Assembly: GCF_001625195.1 (NCBI RefSeq)
Contig: NC_054389.1
Location: 7,684,520-7,748,519 of the forward strand
DNA: 64,000 nucleotides
DNA from: Drechmeria coniospora
Lineage: Eukaryota; Ascomycota; Sordariomycetes; Hypocreales; Ophiocordycipitaceae
Direction of reading: 5' to 3'
Shown one piece after another: positions 53,670 through 62,494 of this stretch (position 1 is the first letter of the stretch; each line of letters begins with the position of its first letter). A model generated the notes under the pieces. That model searched no databases. It was not told the origin of the DNA and was given only the letters and a program-made list of their open reading frames with translations. The position numbers were made by a program, and so were the translations under genes.

Positions 53670-54589
53670 CGTGCCCCCCTCTCGCGTCCGACGTGCCGAC
53701 GCTTGCTCGAGCTTCGTCGGCCGCATCTCGAGTCGAGCCTCTCGCGTGGCCTCGACACCATCCGTCGCCTTGGCCGGCCGCGCCCGAGACGAAACCCGCC
53801 CACGCCGGCCGAGCGGCCTGTCCTCGTCGACGGCCGACGGCAACGGCCATGCGTCCGCCTCGTCCCGCCGCCGACCTCTGGATGCTCATTTCTTGCGTGA
53901 CCTTCGACCGCGACCACCTTGCCCGTTCCTGTTCCTGCTCCCCCCGCCGGCCGCGCCGTATGCACCGGGCCCCCCTCCCGACCATGGAGGAGGCGGGCGC
54001 ACGATGTCCGCCTCCTGCGGCGAAAGCAACGCCGCCTTGTTGACCTGGGCGACGCGTCGCCGCCGGCTGCGCGGGGCGAGCGGCCGACCTCGCCGAGCGG
54101 GCGGAACCCGACGATGGCGGTGTGCGTTTGGGCTGGCCCAAAGGCGGGAAACGATTTCGTCTGTTAGCATGCGTCGCGCTCGTGCCCTGCGTTAGTCTTT
54201 GAGAGTTCGTTTCCAAGAATGGCACCTCTGTTGCGAGATGCACCGCCGCACCGTCACTGCACCATCTGAGCCATGTTTTCCCGAGTGTTTCTCGATTCGA
54301 TCCGTCGGCCACCACCGACGCCAGACTCGCGTGGGAACCGCGCCCATGTCGAGCATCGAGCGGCATGTCGAGGGACGAGCACGACCGACCGACCGACCCA
54401 AGGGGGCCGCCGTCTCTCCAAGCTGCGAGTGTTCATCGTCATCCGCAAAGGTCCGCGTGTTCATCGAAGCGGGCTTCGTCGTGACCGTCTGGTTCCCCCA
54501 TCCACGCAGCGGCAAGAAATCGGCATCGCAGCTTGTTCATGGTGCGGGCAAGGAAATGAGCTTCCGTCCATCGCAGGTGAAGCCCATGG

Positions 54590-54810
54590 CCGAACCCGTC
54601 ACGTAACAACGGACTTGGGCCCTTCCTGAATGATGAGGCATCAGCCCAAGGAGGCGAACCCCGTGACTGAAGCCGTCACGTAACGACGGGCTTGGACCCT
54701 TCCTGAAAAATGAGGCATCAACCGAAGGAAGCGAATCCCGTGACCGAAGCCGTCACGTAACGACGGACTTGGAACCCTTCCTGAAAAATGTGGCATCGAC
54801 CCAAGGCGAA
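54590..54810. repeat. 67-bp tandem repeat, three units
   Basis: GCCGTCACGTAACGACGGACTTGG-CCCTTCCTGAAAAATGAGGCATCAACCAAGGA-GCGAATCCCGTGACYGAA repeats three times at 67-bp spacing. Each unit contains the near-palindrome CCGTCACGTAACGACGG. Confidence 0.85.
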
Positions 54811-55149
54811 ATCCCCTCTCCCAAACTCGCCGGCCAACGAGGCATTTGGACCTCTTCCCGCCAAGCTGAATCATGACACCTCAACAACGGCTGATTCGCC
54901 AGCCATGCTTGCTGTGCCGAATCGCACCCTTCCCGGGACTCGGCTCGTGCGTAGCCATCACCTAACCTCTCTCGCTCGTGGAAACGTCACGGCATGCTCT
55001 CCGGCCAGCACCGGAGCGGAAAGCCGTAGGGTGAGCACGAGCAACGCCAGCCGAGCCGACATTCGACGGAAAGTCTCACGAGTACCCGCGCCAGGCCTGC
55101 CGCCGCCGATGCAATGCTCCATCAATCCTCGTCATCGCTTCCGTCCACC

Positions 55150-55400
55150 ATCACGGGCGGGCTGCCAAGCCCCTTGTCCTCCCAGTGCCGGGCCGCGAAG
55201 TCACCAAACCCGCCTCCAACGATTGATGGTCTACGGCAGCGCTGCATCTCCCCACGTCGAGCAGCACGACCGTTTTGTCGGGGTTGATGACAAAGTTGTA
55301 CCGACTGCCGTCCCCGCGAATCATTCCCGGCCGGCCAAGACTCTTCGCGCAGCGGTGCGGACGTTCCGGTAATCTATTCCAGCATGGCGGACCTCTGCCG
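55150..55400 (-). pseudogene. Possible relic of a small-molecule kinase-like protein
   Basis: The minus-strand frame reads IRGDGSRYNFVINPDKTVVL followed by LLDVGRCSAAVDHQSLEAGL. This resembles the catalytic and metal-binding region (HGD..N..., DF) of aminoglycoside-phosphotransferase/protein-kinase-like enzymes, with His-Gly-Asp changed to Arg-Gly-Asp and Asp-Phe-Gly changed to Asp-Val-Gly. No intact N-lobe is found upstream. If the match is real, it is a non-functional fragment. Confidence 0.35.
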
Positions 55401-56014
55401 TGGCATCGCCGCGCGGCAGCAAGAGCGAAAGGCTTTGGACAGTTTGAATCGTTGCTGGACACCTCGGAGGGGGCAAGCCGTTGCTCCGTTCGAACCGTCA
55501 CGGACACGCTGCTGCGATTCCTGCCAGCAAGAGACGTTGGTCTTTGGAGATCCACGAGTATGCAATCATCGGCAACTTGTCAAACGACCAGCACTTCGTA
55601 CGGTGTGCAAAGTCTTGCGACACGTTGGACGCCCGACCTTTCTCGGATGCCGCATTCCGTTTCACCCCAGAAAACACCATGAGGAAATGTACTTGCACGT
55701 CGTGTCGGGAGGAGCCTGCCGTTGAGGTTGCCGATGACGCCAACATCGCCATGCCTCCTCTCTTCGCCCAAGGCAGCGAGCTGCAGGCCTTGGACGATGG
55801 CCAGAAGCAACCGATGGCGGAGGTGAAAATGGATGAAACGACCGCCCTCGCATGCATCCTGCTCGAGTACGGAGTACATGTACGTGCAATCGCATTGAAG
55901 CCGCGAGTGACGGAAGCTTCGTCGCGTCGGCCGAACAAGGGACACAAGTATTCGGCCGCAGCCATTTCTCCGCATGGTTCGGCGGAACCTCCAGGCGTTC
56001 ATGCACCCGAGCCT

Positions 56015-56185
56015 ACAGGCGCTGAGGCACTTGAACTTACAGGTGCTCAGTCACCCGAACCTACAGGCGCTCAGGCACCCGAACCTACAGGCGCTCAGGC
56101 ATCCGAACCTACAGGCGCTCAGGCACCAGAACCAACAAGTACAGGCGCTCAGGAACCCGAGCCTACAGGCGCGCAGGTACCCGAG
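56015..56185. repeat. 24-bp repeat, about seven units
   Basis: CCTACAGGCGCTCAGGCACCCGAA repeats; in the plus frame this reads as EPTGAQAP octapeptides. One unit is shortened and carries AACAAGTACAGG. It sits in a frame open from about 55490 to 56425 whose non-repeat part has no recognisable domain. Confidence 0.85.
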
Positions 56186-59100
56186 AATATAGGCCCAGGT
56201 ACCCGGTCCTACAGGCGTACAGGCACCCTTGCGGGAGGCAGGAGGGCATTGTTGGAAGCCATCACTGCAGGAATAAACGCCTACCTCAGCCGCGTGGTGC
56301 TCGCCGCCAGCACCGATCGACAGCATTCCCATCTTCCCCCTTGGCCCTCCTATTGCGGTGCAGGCGGCTGCCTGTTTTCCAGCACGGCACATGCAAGACG
56401 AACAAGTGCAGCGTGCCCGCATTGAACGGCATGGACGTGGATGCGTACGGACCAACTTTTCTGCGTCGCCGTGCCGTGATGGTAGAGCCGGCTATTGCGG
56501 AACATGGCTACAGCGGGCATGTTGGTATACACCACCAGTATAATTAATACTTGCCACCACCGCAAAACGGCGGCACCAGCCTTCGTGGCCAGAGCATCAG
56601 CAGGGAAGCAGGCAGCAAGCAGACGCATGAACCCCAAGCAACTCATCGACGGACGCATCAACCATCATCAGTCGTTTCCGCAATGACCTTGTTTGACGTG
56701 CCTGCTGGGCCTCCGTGCCGTTGGCCGCACTGAACGGATGCGACCTGTTCCTTGCGTGCCCTCCTTCTCTAGCCGCGCGCTACCCTCGAACCAAGGATCC
56801 TCCGCTCGGCCTACCACGACAACCTTTCTGCCACCCGCTCGTCACACCTTGCTCCGTCGATGTTGACCGCAGCTGCGATGATCACCACCGGCATGCATGG
56901 CCCTTGGTCAGCCCTAGTCTCGATTTACGGAGTCGTCGCACCATTCAGCCTTGAGACATCTGATCTCCAGTCGGTCAACCGCCTCGCTGCGTGAAGGGTC
57001 GCGTTGGGAACGCGCACACACACCAACGGCAGATTGAACGCCAGTCGGTTCCAAACGACGCAGCATGGTCGCAGCAACGGTGGCTTGGCCTCAAGACTAC
57101 GGAGAAGGGTTGAGTTTATGTATAAGAATGGGCAGCGAGAACCTTTCACAGTCGACACCGACAGTCACGCTATCGGGATCGCCAGCCATCGCAGATGTTC
57201 GACCCAATCTCGGAAACAAACATCATCGCCGAATAGAAATTACGCCGTCATCTGTCCATTTCCACGATACAATCCCTTTGGCCCAATCCACCCAGGTAAG
57301 AGCCCATCTGCAAATCCAGCGTGGGGAGCTGTTGCCAACCGAAAACGTAGCATGCAGCTTCGGAGACCCGTCGCATACAATTGTGAATGCATCGTGTGGA
57401 CATGGCTCAGCCGCGAGGCATGCAATATCGACCCCATCGGGGGGAACGTTGGGATAATCTCTGACAACTACTGCCCAAGTCACATGGGATTTCCCGACGC
57501 TCCTCACAAGTACTTCACCGAGGTGCCGGATGTTGAGGGGTAATGGTTGCTAGTTTCCAGGGTGGCAACCTGCCATGTGCAACCGACAGGTTGGTGATGA
57601 GCGATGAGTGCGCTTCGCGCAACCGAATGGATGCAACGATTCATCGTTTCATGAGCCAAGTGCCATTGAAAGCGTTCCCGAGTTGGAGATGCGGGAAACT
57701 CTTGCAGTTGGTAAATACACCAACTACGCATCGCCGGGAGTCATGAATGGGTCATGCATATTACGCGGACGCAGTGGCATGGGGCGACATGCAGCCATTG
57801 GCAGCTGCTCACAAGCATGGCCATTTCCATTTCCTTGGACTCGACTGTAGAATTTCGTCTTGATTTTTTGTCCCTTTCTTGACTGCTTGCGCTTCCGTTT
57901 CGCAGTGACTCATCCCTCATCTCGTGCGGATAAAGTCAGGTCCCTTGATCGGAGCACGCCCACAATCACTCGCCGCCCGGAGCCGTCGAGCCTCAGCACA
58001 GCCATTAAAGCGACCTATGCAGCCGTTGGGAGTATATCATTCGTCGTCGACGGTAGACGGACAAATCGCGACGGGATGCCTCGAGCACTACCTGGCTGCC
58101 CTTGCGACTGATTCCATCTTCCACTTCCCCTGTCACGAGATGGAGATGCAGGCAAGCTGTGGTGGCCATGAATCTCCAACATGCATCTTCGGGAATCCGC
58201 CCCTGGGATCTCAGCACTGCTCTGCGTCGTGGAAAGATGGTGGCCGCGCGAGACACAAGACACGAGCTAGGCCATCTGGTTCGTGTTGCCGAATGCCATC
58301 TCTCATACTGGCTTGGGACCGACCGAAGCACGGGAAGCAGCTTGCGCTACCGTCGAGGAGAGGCCTTGGCATATTTTGAAAGGGCCAATGGAGATGCCAG
58401 CCAGAGTGCATCCTTGTCCTCCATGACGCACTTGAAGCAGCATCGAGCGGCTGAGAACAAAAAGGCGCCACAGACTGCGCACCTTGGTTGATTCAGAGAC
58501 TTGTAGAGACGGCCTAGGGTGAGTTGTGATGCGATGCCCGTTCGGATGGTTTGATGAAGACAGTAGGCCGTGCTTGGAGATGTGACTGTACTCCAAACTA
58601 CCCTCGACGACTTGCCGGGCGCGTCTGTTGATTTGCCTCGGCTGAAAGCAGGACCAGACATCCAAGTGACGACAAATCTATTCCAGGAACCCGGCGGGGA
58701 TGCGATCTAGAGGCCCAAGGCGCGAGGCGGTTCGTGGAGTACTGCGTCATCATCATTGGGCCTGGATCGTAAGACAGCAGGTGCATAGTCGCTGCGCGAA
58801 TATGCGACGGCACGGATGACATCGTTCTTCCGGTGCGACTCGAAGATGAGACCACGTTTGCCGTATGAAGGGGTACCCCGTGAGGGCGCTGCCGAATTGG
58901 ACATTGCCGGCATAGAATCTGTCCTCGCCGAGACAAGACATCATGACGGTGGCTCAATAACGGCGACGGAATTTCGTCCTTTGCGCAGCCAATAAATAGG
59001 GTTCTGTCCTGCCCTCACTCGATCCATCACCTGTCTTCGCCTCGAAGAATGCGGTCATCCCACGACGGTGACCCCAGCTGAGCCAAACTTGCACCATCAC

Positions 59101-59360
59101 CGACATGTAGTCGGAGACCAAAGTCCGCAGAGGTTGGACGCCGGGTCGAGCCGCACGAGGACTGTCAAGTGCACGGTATGCCTTCCATCTCCGGCACCAT
59201 GAATCGGCCGTCAATCTGTCCGTAATAGCAATGCGTAGAACCTGCGAATAGATGATGGGTGATGATGATATCCTCCCATAGTTACAAGTGACCGCTGAAT
59301 ATACAGAAGAGAGGCGTGGGCTGAAATGTCGCGCTTTGAAAGACAAAATCGCTTTGAGCC

Positions 59361-61136
59361 CTAGACCTTGGGCAACTTCCTTGGCGGCGGCATGCCCTCG
59401 CCGCCGTCGAGCGACGATGCCGTTGCCTGTCCTCTGGCTTCTGCCGGTTCCGCCCCGGCGGGCTTCCTTTCGCTCTCTCCGTCGCCGTCCTTGGTTTCGA
59501 CCGCGTTGGATCTCTTCCGTTTCACCAGCATGGATAGGTTATTAACATGGCCAGTCGCTGGAGCAGCATCTCCATTCCTCGTCGAGACCGAAGGCTCTAG
59601 CTGGCCCGTTACTTCGATGCCCCAGCGACTGCGCATGCCGGCCTCGGCCACCCAGCGCTTGGTGCTTCCCGTCGCTTTGTCGAGAGTGGCAAAGTCCAAA
59701 TGTAGGAGCAACTCGACGATACGCTTATAGTCGCCTTCCGATACGATGCGCTCGCCGCGGCCCTCGACGGGCCAGTAGTAGTACTTGCTGCACGTGGGGC
59801 GATCGGCGAGGTAGTTTCGCAGCTCCGTCTTGATGCGCGGCAGGCGAGGATGAATGGGGCCGCGCAGCTTCTTATTCTTCTTCTTCTTCTTCTTCTTCTT
59901 CTCCCTAGTCGTCCTCCCCTTTGCCCCGCTCTTCGTCGTCTCGTCTGCGATGTTGTTGTTGGACTCTGTTGTGCCATTCTCGTCCGCTTTGGACCGTGAC
60001 GACTGCTCATTCCCGACATCGGACTTGGAGGGGAAGAGTCTCTTTGGTGTGGTTTTCTGCACCGGCCCGGGGGCGAGCCGCTGCTTCTTGGGCGTCTCGA
60101 ACGCTACGCCGCTGGAGGAGGGCTCCATGCCAGGCTTGGACACGTTTCGGCGATCACTCGTGTTCTCGTCATCGAACACGAGCCAGATGAAGCCCGTCAT
60201 CCTGCCGCTCGAACACTCCTGGCGAAAGGCCATCATCTCCCAAAACAAGTCCATCGATTGGACGCTCTTCCAGCTTCCCGTCGTCTTCATCGCACTTGAC
60301 CCATGGGCCTCCTCGTCGAGCTCGTCACGGAAGCGGCTCTTGGGGTCGTCGGGGAATCGAGGGATCAGGCATCGAGGGGGGACCCAGTCGAATTCGCGGG
60401 CGTAGTGGGAGATGCGCTCGAGCGGGTGACCCGTCTCCCACGGCGAGGCGAGCGAGGTCGAGCGGGGGATGAGGGCGCGCGTCTCGTGGCCGTCGAGGCC
60501 AGGGACGACGAGGTAGCCCTTGGCCGACGTCCAGGGGCGCGACGAAGCGGCCCAAGGCGACGAGATGAGCGGATCGAGGACGCGGACCCACCACTTGACG
60601 AGCCCGCGGTCGTCGAGGACATGCTTGCCGGCGTTCTCGACGCTGCCGGGGAACAGGTACTGGCCCTGGGCCCTGGCGAAGAGGCTCACTATGAACTGAA
60701 CATTCCTTCGCCGTCGCGTCTCGACGAGGTGCGCCACGAAGGCGCCGCAGACCTGCCGTATCGGACTCGCCGTTCCCGCGGGGAGCTGGAGGAGGTGGAG
60801 GAAGCCGGTCGAGTCGGCCTTGGAGACGAAGAGCGTCGTCGAGTGGGACGTGGTGAAGAGGAAGATTTCGATGGCAAGGACGAGAACTTGCTTCTCCGGC
60901 CGCTGGGGCACGTCGACGGAGACGGCGAGGAAATGCTTCTCGCAGAACGTCCGGTCGGGGCGCTCCTCGGGCGGCGGCGAGAAGAGGGCGTCGGTCCTGA
61001 AGGGAGGAGTCGAGAGGTGATGGAGGCGAAAGCGGCGATCCTTGGGGAGGATGGCGGCCAATCTGTCACGGAGCTCGGCGCCGCGGGTGGCAGCCGGGAC
61101 GAAGGCACCGTCATCGTCGGGTGTCGACCTCGCCAT
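59361..61136 (-). CDS. rtt109: Histone acetyltransferase Rtt109
   Basis: Fungal-specific enzyme that acetylates newly made histone H3 (Lys56, also Lys9/27) with Asf1 and Vps75 chaperones during replication-coupled chromatin assembly. 591 residues, one exon. Diagnostic blocks: FRLHHLSTPPFRTDALFS, ERPDRTFCEKHFLAVSVDVP, LFVSKADSTGFL, IVSLFARAQGQYLFPGSVEN, KHVLDDRGLVKWWVRVLDPL, ISHYAREFDWVPPRCLIPRF, the catalytic-acid region PDDPKSRFRDELD (residues about 262-274), and FWEMMAFRQECSSGRMTGFI. Residues 412-423 are a poly-Lys tract (encoded by an AAG/GAA-rich run near 59868-59905) that follows a disordered Ser/Asn-rich linker; the C-terminal region ends with another basic, disordered tail. The start is the first ATG before the conserved block. 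Full length, all family motifs intact. Confidence 0.95.
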   Translation of the reverse strand: MARSTPDDDGAFVPAATRGAELRDRLAAILPKDRRFRLHHLSTPPFRTDALFSPPPEERPDRTFCEKHFLAVSVDVPQRPEKQVLVLAIEIFLFTTSHSTTLFVSKADSTGFLHLLQLPAGTASPIRQVCGAFVAHLVETRRRRNVQFIVSLFARAQGQYLFPGSVENAGKHVLDDRGLVKWWVRVLDPLISSPWAASSRPWTSAKGYLVVPGLDGHETRALIPRSTSLASPWETGHPLERISHYAREFDWVPPRCLIPRFPDDPKSRFRDELDEEAHGSSAMKTTGSWKSVQSMDLFWEMMAFRQECSSGRMTGFIWLVFDDENTSDRRNVSKPGMEPSSSGVAFETPKKQRLAPGPVQKTTPKRLFPSKSDVGNEQSSRSKADENGTTESNNNIADETTKSGAKGRTTREKKKKKKKKNKKLRGPIHPRLPRIKTELRNYLADRPTCSKYYYWPVEGRGERIVSEGDYKRIVELLLHLDFATLDKATGSTKRWVAEAGMRSRWGIEVTGQLEPSVSTRNGDAAPATGHVNNLSMLVKRKRSNAVETKDGDGESERKPAGAEPAEARGQATASSLDGGEGMPPPRKLPKV

Positions 61137-62494
61137 CTTGCTCGGCTCGTCGAACAGGACGAAGAACAAAAGGCAGGTGGTGAGCCGGCTTGTTGAGAAG
61201 ACGACGCAAGCATGCCGACATGGAGGGTGTCGGAAGGGCGGAGGGAGACAGTGTGGGTCCCAACCGACACAGTACGGTCCAGACCCCAGTCAACACTGTT
61301 CATCTCCACGACGATGCGCATGGCTTGCGTCATTCCTTTGCGGCAAGACTTGGACAGTGACCCGATTGTGACGAAAGGATGCCCTGAACCGAGGTCACAT
61401 CCGGCCAGTCTTCTCTACCAGCCTTTCTCGTTGGGCAAATGGACCGTCGATTCGAGCTTCATTTCGCAGCAAAACATCGGCCAGGCACCTGGCCAGTCTT
61501 CTCTACCAGCCTTTCTCGTTGGGCAAATGGACCGTCGATTCGAGCTTCATTTCGCAGCTAAACCTCGGCCAGGCGCCCGGCCAGTCTTCTCAACCTGCCT
61601 TTCTCATTGGGCAAATTGATTACTTTTGTCGGATGTTGTCAACTCGAGTTTATTTCGCAGCTAAACCGAGGTCAAGCAAGCAAGGAGACCCGAGTAGCGT
61701 TACCTCGTCAACATCGTTGCCGCTCGTTGCGTTCCAGGCCTCTCGATGGACATGCCCAATGTCGCTGCAGCTATTTACGCTCAGCATGTACGTTGTGAAC
61801 AAGATGGCGGACTCTACTGAATTCACGGCCTGCATCTGGCTAGACGCTCCAACGAGCGCCTCCATCACTGATACTCCGGTTATACGACATGCTTCACCCT
61901 TGGCTGCGTCTGGCTGATCGATCAGCCGTGCCGGTCGCTATTGCTGTTGGAGGATTCGGAGTTGATTTTTTGGAAGCTTCCGCCGAGAGATTGCGCCGGC
62001 ATTTCCCTACTCTCGACGAGCTGGAAAATGATGAATTGTAGTGAGCCGACTGACATACTCGTGGAAAATCTAGTCACGATGCCATACTCGACATGAACCA
62101 GCCAAGGTAATGCTTCTCCGATCCCGATCAGGGCTGGACAATTGCTTCCTTTCTCTCCAGGGTATTTTGCTGACTCGACACCCGCACCGGCTGCCGTGAG
62201 TGCTTGGTCGAGTAGCCCAAGGCCCTTCAATGGTATTGCAGAACTTGATCAATTCGGCAAGGACTTGGAGGTCGCTCATGGAGAAAAGACGTCCTGGGAC
62301 CGGCCCTCGCTCGGTGGAAGGGCGTATTTTTGCTCGACAAGAGCAAAGCTGGCCACCAGTCTAGAATGGCCAAGGTCAGACCGGTCTCCTTATTCAATAC
62401 CGGTCGCATGGCGAGGGCGACATGCAAGTTGAAGCAGGTCCTCGTTGCGAGGAAGCAAAAGAAATGGTTCGCCGAGCGCCCAATCAGTTCCCCT
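61137..62494. other. Spacer with 88-bp repeat and short frames
   Basis: Bases 61403-61680 are an 88-bp tandem repeat, listed separately. Between 61900 and 62500 the minus strand has open pieces such as MSDLQVLAELIKFCNTIEGP and RPVLNKETGLTLAILDWWPA in different frames. They could be a decayed gene or an unrecognised spliced one; no family is recognised. Confidence 0.45.
61403..61680. repeat. 88-bp tandem repeat, three units
   Basis: GGCCAGTCTTCTCTACCAGC, CTTTCTCGTTGGGCAAATGG, ACCGTCGATTCGAGCTTCAT and TTCGCAGCTAAACCTCGGCC repeat with starts at 61403, 61491 and 61579. The third unit decays after GGGCAAATTGATT, though TTCGCAGCTAAACCGAGG recurs near 61653. Confidence 0.9.

Larger units (their letters stand above)
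53670..59360. other. Long spacer with repeats and possible gene relics
   Basis: No intact gene was recognised in 5.7 kb. It includes a 67-bp repeat (54590-54810), a 24-bp repeat (56015-56185), a kinase-like relic (about 55150-55400, minus) and stretches at 57060-57540 and 58700-59346 whose frames are open for 70-180 codons but break at stops and match nothing I know. The left 500 bp contain the 3' end of the GTPase transcript. Confidence 0.45.

Noticed and set aside
55550..55680. EIHEYAIIGNL phrase resembling the start of GH15-like glucosidases
   Set aside because: Similarity stops after about ten residues and the expected following motifs are absent.
57065..57543. Overlapping 130- and 179-codon frames
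   Set aside because: Two different plus frames and one minus frame are open across the same bases with no conserved motif; probably non-coding or a relic.
60303..61196. 297-codon plus-strand frame over RTT109
   Set aside because: Antisense shadow of a full-length Rtt109.
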